Source: Euglena gracilis
Taxonomy: Eukaryota; Euglenida; Euglenophyceae; Euglenales
Direction of reading: 5' to 3'
Assembly: GCA_039621445.1 (NCBI GenBank)
Contig: CP154954.1
Location: 1,674,001 to 1,738,000 of the forward strand
DNA length: 64,000 bases
Part shown: positions 62,429 through 64,000 of the stretch, piece by piece
How the letters are laid out: the number at the start of each line of letters is the position of its first letter
Position numbering within the stretch: position 1 is the first letter of the stretch
The notes under the pieces: generated by a model
The model's input: only the letters and a program-made list of their open reading frames with translations
What the model was told of the DNA's origin: nothing
Databases searched by the model: none
Translations under genes and position numbers: made by a program

Positions 62429-62509
62429 GAGTTGTTGCCCGAGTGGTTAATGGGGGCGGATTGTAAATCCGCTAGTTCATCTTTCGCTGGTTCGAATCCA
62501 GCACGACTC
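62429..62509 (+). tRNA. trnY-GUA: tRNA-Tyr (GUA), right arm
   Basis: Acceptor GAGTTGT/ACGACTC, anticodon GTA, long variable arm. Divergent from rps4. Confidence 0.93.
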
Positions 62510-62574
62510 AAAATATTTTTATATTTAATCAGACAGTTTTCGAGTTATAATAAATTTTTATTATATTTTTTATA

Positions 62575-62649
62575 GGTGGGTGTGTAGCCAAGTGGTAAGG
62601 CAAAGGACTGTGACTCCTTCATTCGCGGGTTCGATCCCCGTCATTCACC
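62575..62649 (+). tRNA. trnH-GUG: tRNA-His (GUG), right arm
   Basis: Acceptor GTGGGTG/CATTCAC, anticodon loop CTGTGAC (GTG); the template continues CCA after the acceptor. Confidence 0.92.
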
Positions 62650-62664
62650 ATCTATTAATTTTTA

Positions 62665-62736
62665 GGCTCAGTAGCTCAGAGGTAGAGCAGGGGATTCATA
62701 AGCCCTTGGTCACAGGTTCAAATCTTGTCTGAGCCA
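62665..62736 (+). tRNA. trnM-CAU: tRNA-Met (CAU), right arm
   Basis: Acceptor GGCTCAG with TGAGCC, anticodon loop TTCATAA (CAT), T arm CAGGTTCAAATCTTG. Confidence 0.9.
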
Positions 62737-62740
62737 AACT

Positions 62741-62812
62741 GCGCTTTTAGTTCAATTGGTAGAACGTAGGTCTCCAAAACCTGATGTAGTAGGTTCGAAT
62801 CCTACAGAGCGC
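62741..62812 (+). tRNA. trnW-CCA: tRNA-Trp (CCA), right arm
   Basis: Acceptor GCGCTTT/AGAGCGC, anticodon CCA. Full-length parent of the truncated leader copies. Confidence 0.93.
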
Positions 62813-62840
62813 GTTTATTTTTTTTCTTTATCTTAAATTT

Positions 62841-62912
62841 GCCCCCATCGTCTAGAGGCCTAGGACATCTCCCTTTCACGGAGGCAACGGGGATTCGAAT
62901 TCCCCTGGGGGT
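62841..62912 (+). tRNA. trnE-UUC: tRNA-Glu (UUC), right arm
   Basis: Acceptor GCCCCCA/TGGGGGT, anticodon loop CTTTCAC. Confidence 0.93.
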
Positions 62913-62919
62913 AATTTAT

Positions 62920-62991
62920 GCGGGTATAGCTCAGTTGGTAGAGCGTGGTCCTTCCAAGTCCAATGTCGCGTGTTCGAATCACGTTACCCGC
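62920..62991 (+). tRNA. trnG-UCC: tRNA-Gly (UCC), right arm
   Basis: Acceptor GCGGGTA/TACCCGC, anticodon loop CTTCCAA. Confidence 0.93.
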
Positions 62992-63052
62992 TTTTAACTT
63001 TTTGTCTTTATAGAAAGTTAATTTTTAATTTTTATGATATTTTTAATATACT

Positions 63053-64000
63053 ATGGGATGTGCGATTCGTAAAATTTGGATCTTATTTTTAAAAAAATTT
63101 TTTGTCCATGTAAATTAAATTTTTACTCTTAATTTTCCGATATTTTAGTAGTTTAGTTTTTATTATCGAAAGAATTTTTTTATCTTTAAATTTTCTTATG
63201 TTTATAAAGAAAAATAATTTGGAACTTTAGTAGGAAATGTTTATACGATCATTTTGTAGTTTTTGTTATTTGTTTCCATGTTTTATTAAAAAATAATTTA
63301 TTTATTCCTCTAATTTATTTTTGTTATTAATAAATGAATGATCATTTCATTAAAAGAATAATAAAGCGGATAAAAAAAACGAAAAATATATATTAAATTT
63401 TATAAGGATGATTTTTTAATCAGAATTATATCTAAGTTATTTTAAGTATTTTTTGCGTTTTCTAATCTTTTAAGATTATATAATTGAGTAGCCGTATGTT
63501 ATTGAATTAACAAGTACGGTTTCGGATAAAAAACTTTTTAATTATTAAAGTTGATTTTACCTGCCTTGGTATCGTGTTGTGATTTTTAGTTTTTTACTTA
63601 TAAATGATATTTATAGTTTTAAAAATTTCCTTATAGTTTATTTTTTGATTTTTTAATAAAATTTTTAAAAATATTTGTTTTACATACTGTTGTTCTTAAT
63701 GATCCAGGTCGTTTGATTTCTGTTCATTTAATGCATACTGCATTAGTTTCAGGATGGGCTGGATCTATGGCCTTATATGAACTTGCTATTTTTGATCCTT
63801 CTGATGTTGCGCTAAATCCTATGTGGCGCCAAGGAATGTTTGTTCTTCCTTTTATGACACGTTTAGGGGTAACAAAATCTTGGGGTGCTTGGAGTGTTAC
63901 AGGGGAATCTTTTTCGGATCCAGGAATTTGGAGTTACGAAGGTGTAGCGGTAGCACATATAATTTTATCGGGTCTTTTATTTTTAGCTGCTATTTGGCAT
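63053..64000 (+). CDS. psbB: Photosystem II CP47 protein, 5' part, with two micro-exons
   Basis: CP47 is the inner chlorophyll-binding antenna of photosystem II. Exon 1 is ATGGGAT (63053-63059); a 502-nt group II intron starts GTGCG and has a domain V hairpin at about 63484-63525; exon 2 is TGCCTTGGTATCGTG (63562-63576); a 104-nt group III-size intron follows; exon 3 starts at 63681 and runs off the window. Together they read [20 protein letters not shown], then [20 protein letters not shown] and [18 protein letters not shown]. The micro-exon boundaries are inferred from the strongly conserved N-terminus of CP47. Confidence 0.93.

Larger units (their letters stand above)
56870..63030 (+). repeat. 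Large inverted repeat, right arm
   Basis: Clean copy of rpoC2, the tRNAs, rps11 and rps4, mirrored at 49575-56105. Past about 63030 the sequence continues into psbB without a match on the left side, so this arm is probably the true genomic order. Confidence 0.9.

Overview
This window is plastid DNA from a photosynthetic euglenid, close in layout to Euglena gracilis. The evidence is direct: genes for photosystem II (psbD, psbB), a Mg-chelatase subunit (chlI), plastid-type RNA polymerase (rpoB, rpoC1, rpoC2), rps4, rps11 and many tRNAs; very AT-rich spacers; protein genes broken by many short introns that start GTGYG and carry domain V hairpins or that are about 100 nt long; a maturase inside the eighth psbD intron (where Euglena mat2 lies); three tandem rRNA operons of about 5.92 kb; and a 54-bp AT-rich variable tandem repeat. 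The species cannot be fixed from the sequence alone.

Layout. 1-10646 (minus): psbD in ten visible exons, with a split, frameshifted maturase reading frame in intron 8. 10785-12164 (plus): chlI in two exons, with a one-base frameshift in an A run. 12247: trnL-CAA. 12323-14182: AT-rich, with decayed tRNA pieces. 14183-14290: an orphan piece of the 16S leader. 14322-15206: the 54-bp repeat array. 15376-19749: an accessory block of genes foreign to plastids. It holds a multi-membrane-span protein (ORF381), a protein whose N-terminus matches the layout of rolling-circle (HUH/CRESS-type) Rep endonucleases but with decayed catalytic positions, a small ORF, a frameshifted pseudogene, a 103-residue ORF, and a chimeric pseudogene made of the starts of two of these genes. 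The block is bracketed by 16S-leader fragments, and its best genes carry GGGAG ribosome-binding sites that match the unusual CTCCC 3' end of this plastid's 16S rRNA. 19941-36621: three rrn operons (16S, trnI-GAU, trnA-UGC, 23S, 5S).

38015-45679: rpoB and rpoC1, followed by rpoC2. From here the sequence doubles back on itself. rpoC2 appears three times (plus, minus, plus). The block trnG-E-W-M-H-Y, rps4, rps11, trnL-UAG, trnR, trnN, trnV appears twice in opposite orientation, giving an inverted repeat of about 6.2-7 kb per arm. Both turning points are error-rich copies of neighbouring genes, so a chimeric or palindromic read in the assembly is the simplest reading, although a true inverted duplication is not excluded. 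The window ends in psbB, whose first two exons are only 7 and 15 nt.

The conventional genes serve photosystem II, chlorophyll synthesis, and plastid transcription and translation. The block most worth a second look is 15.3-19.8 kb, which looks like the remains of a replicon (plasmid or ssDNA-virus-like) lodged next to the rRNA operons and the variable repeat.
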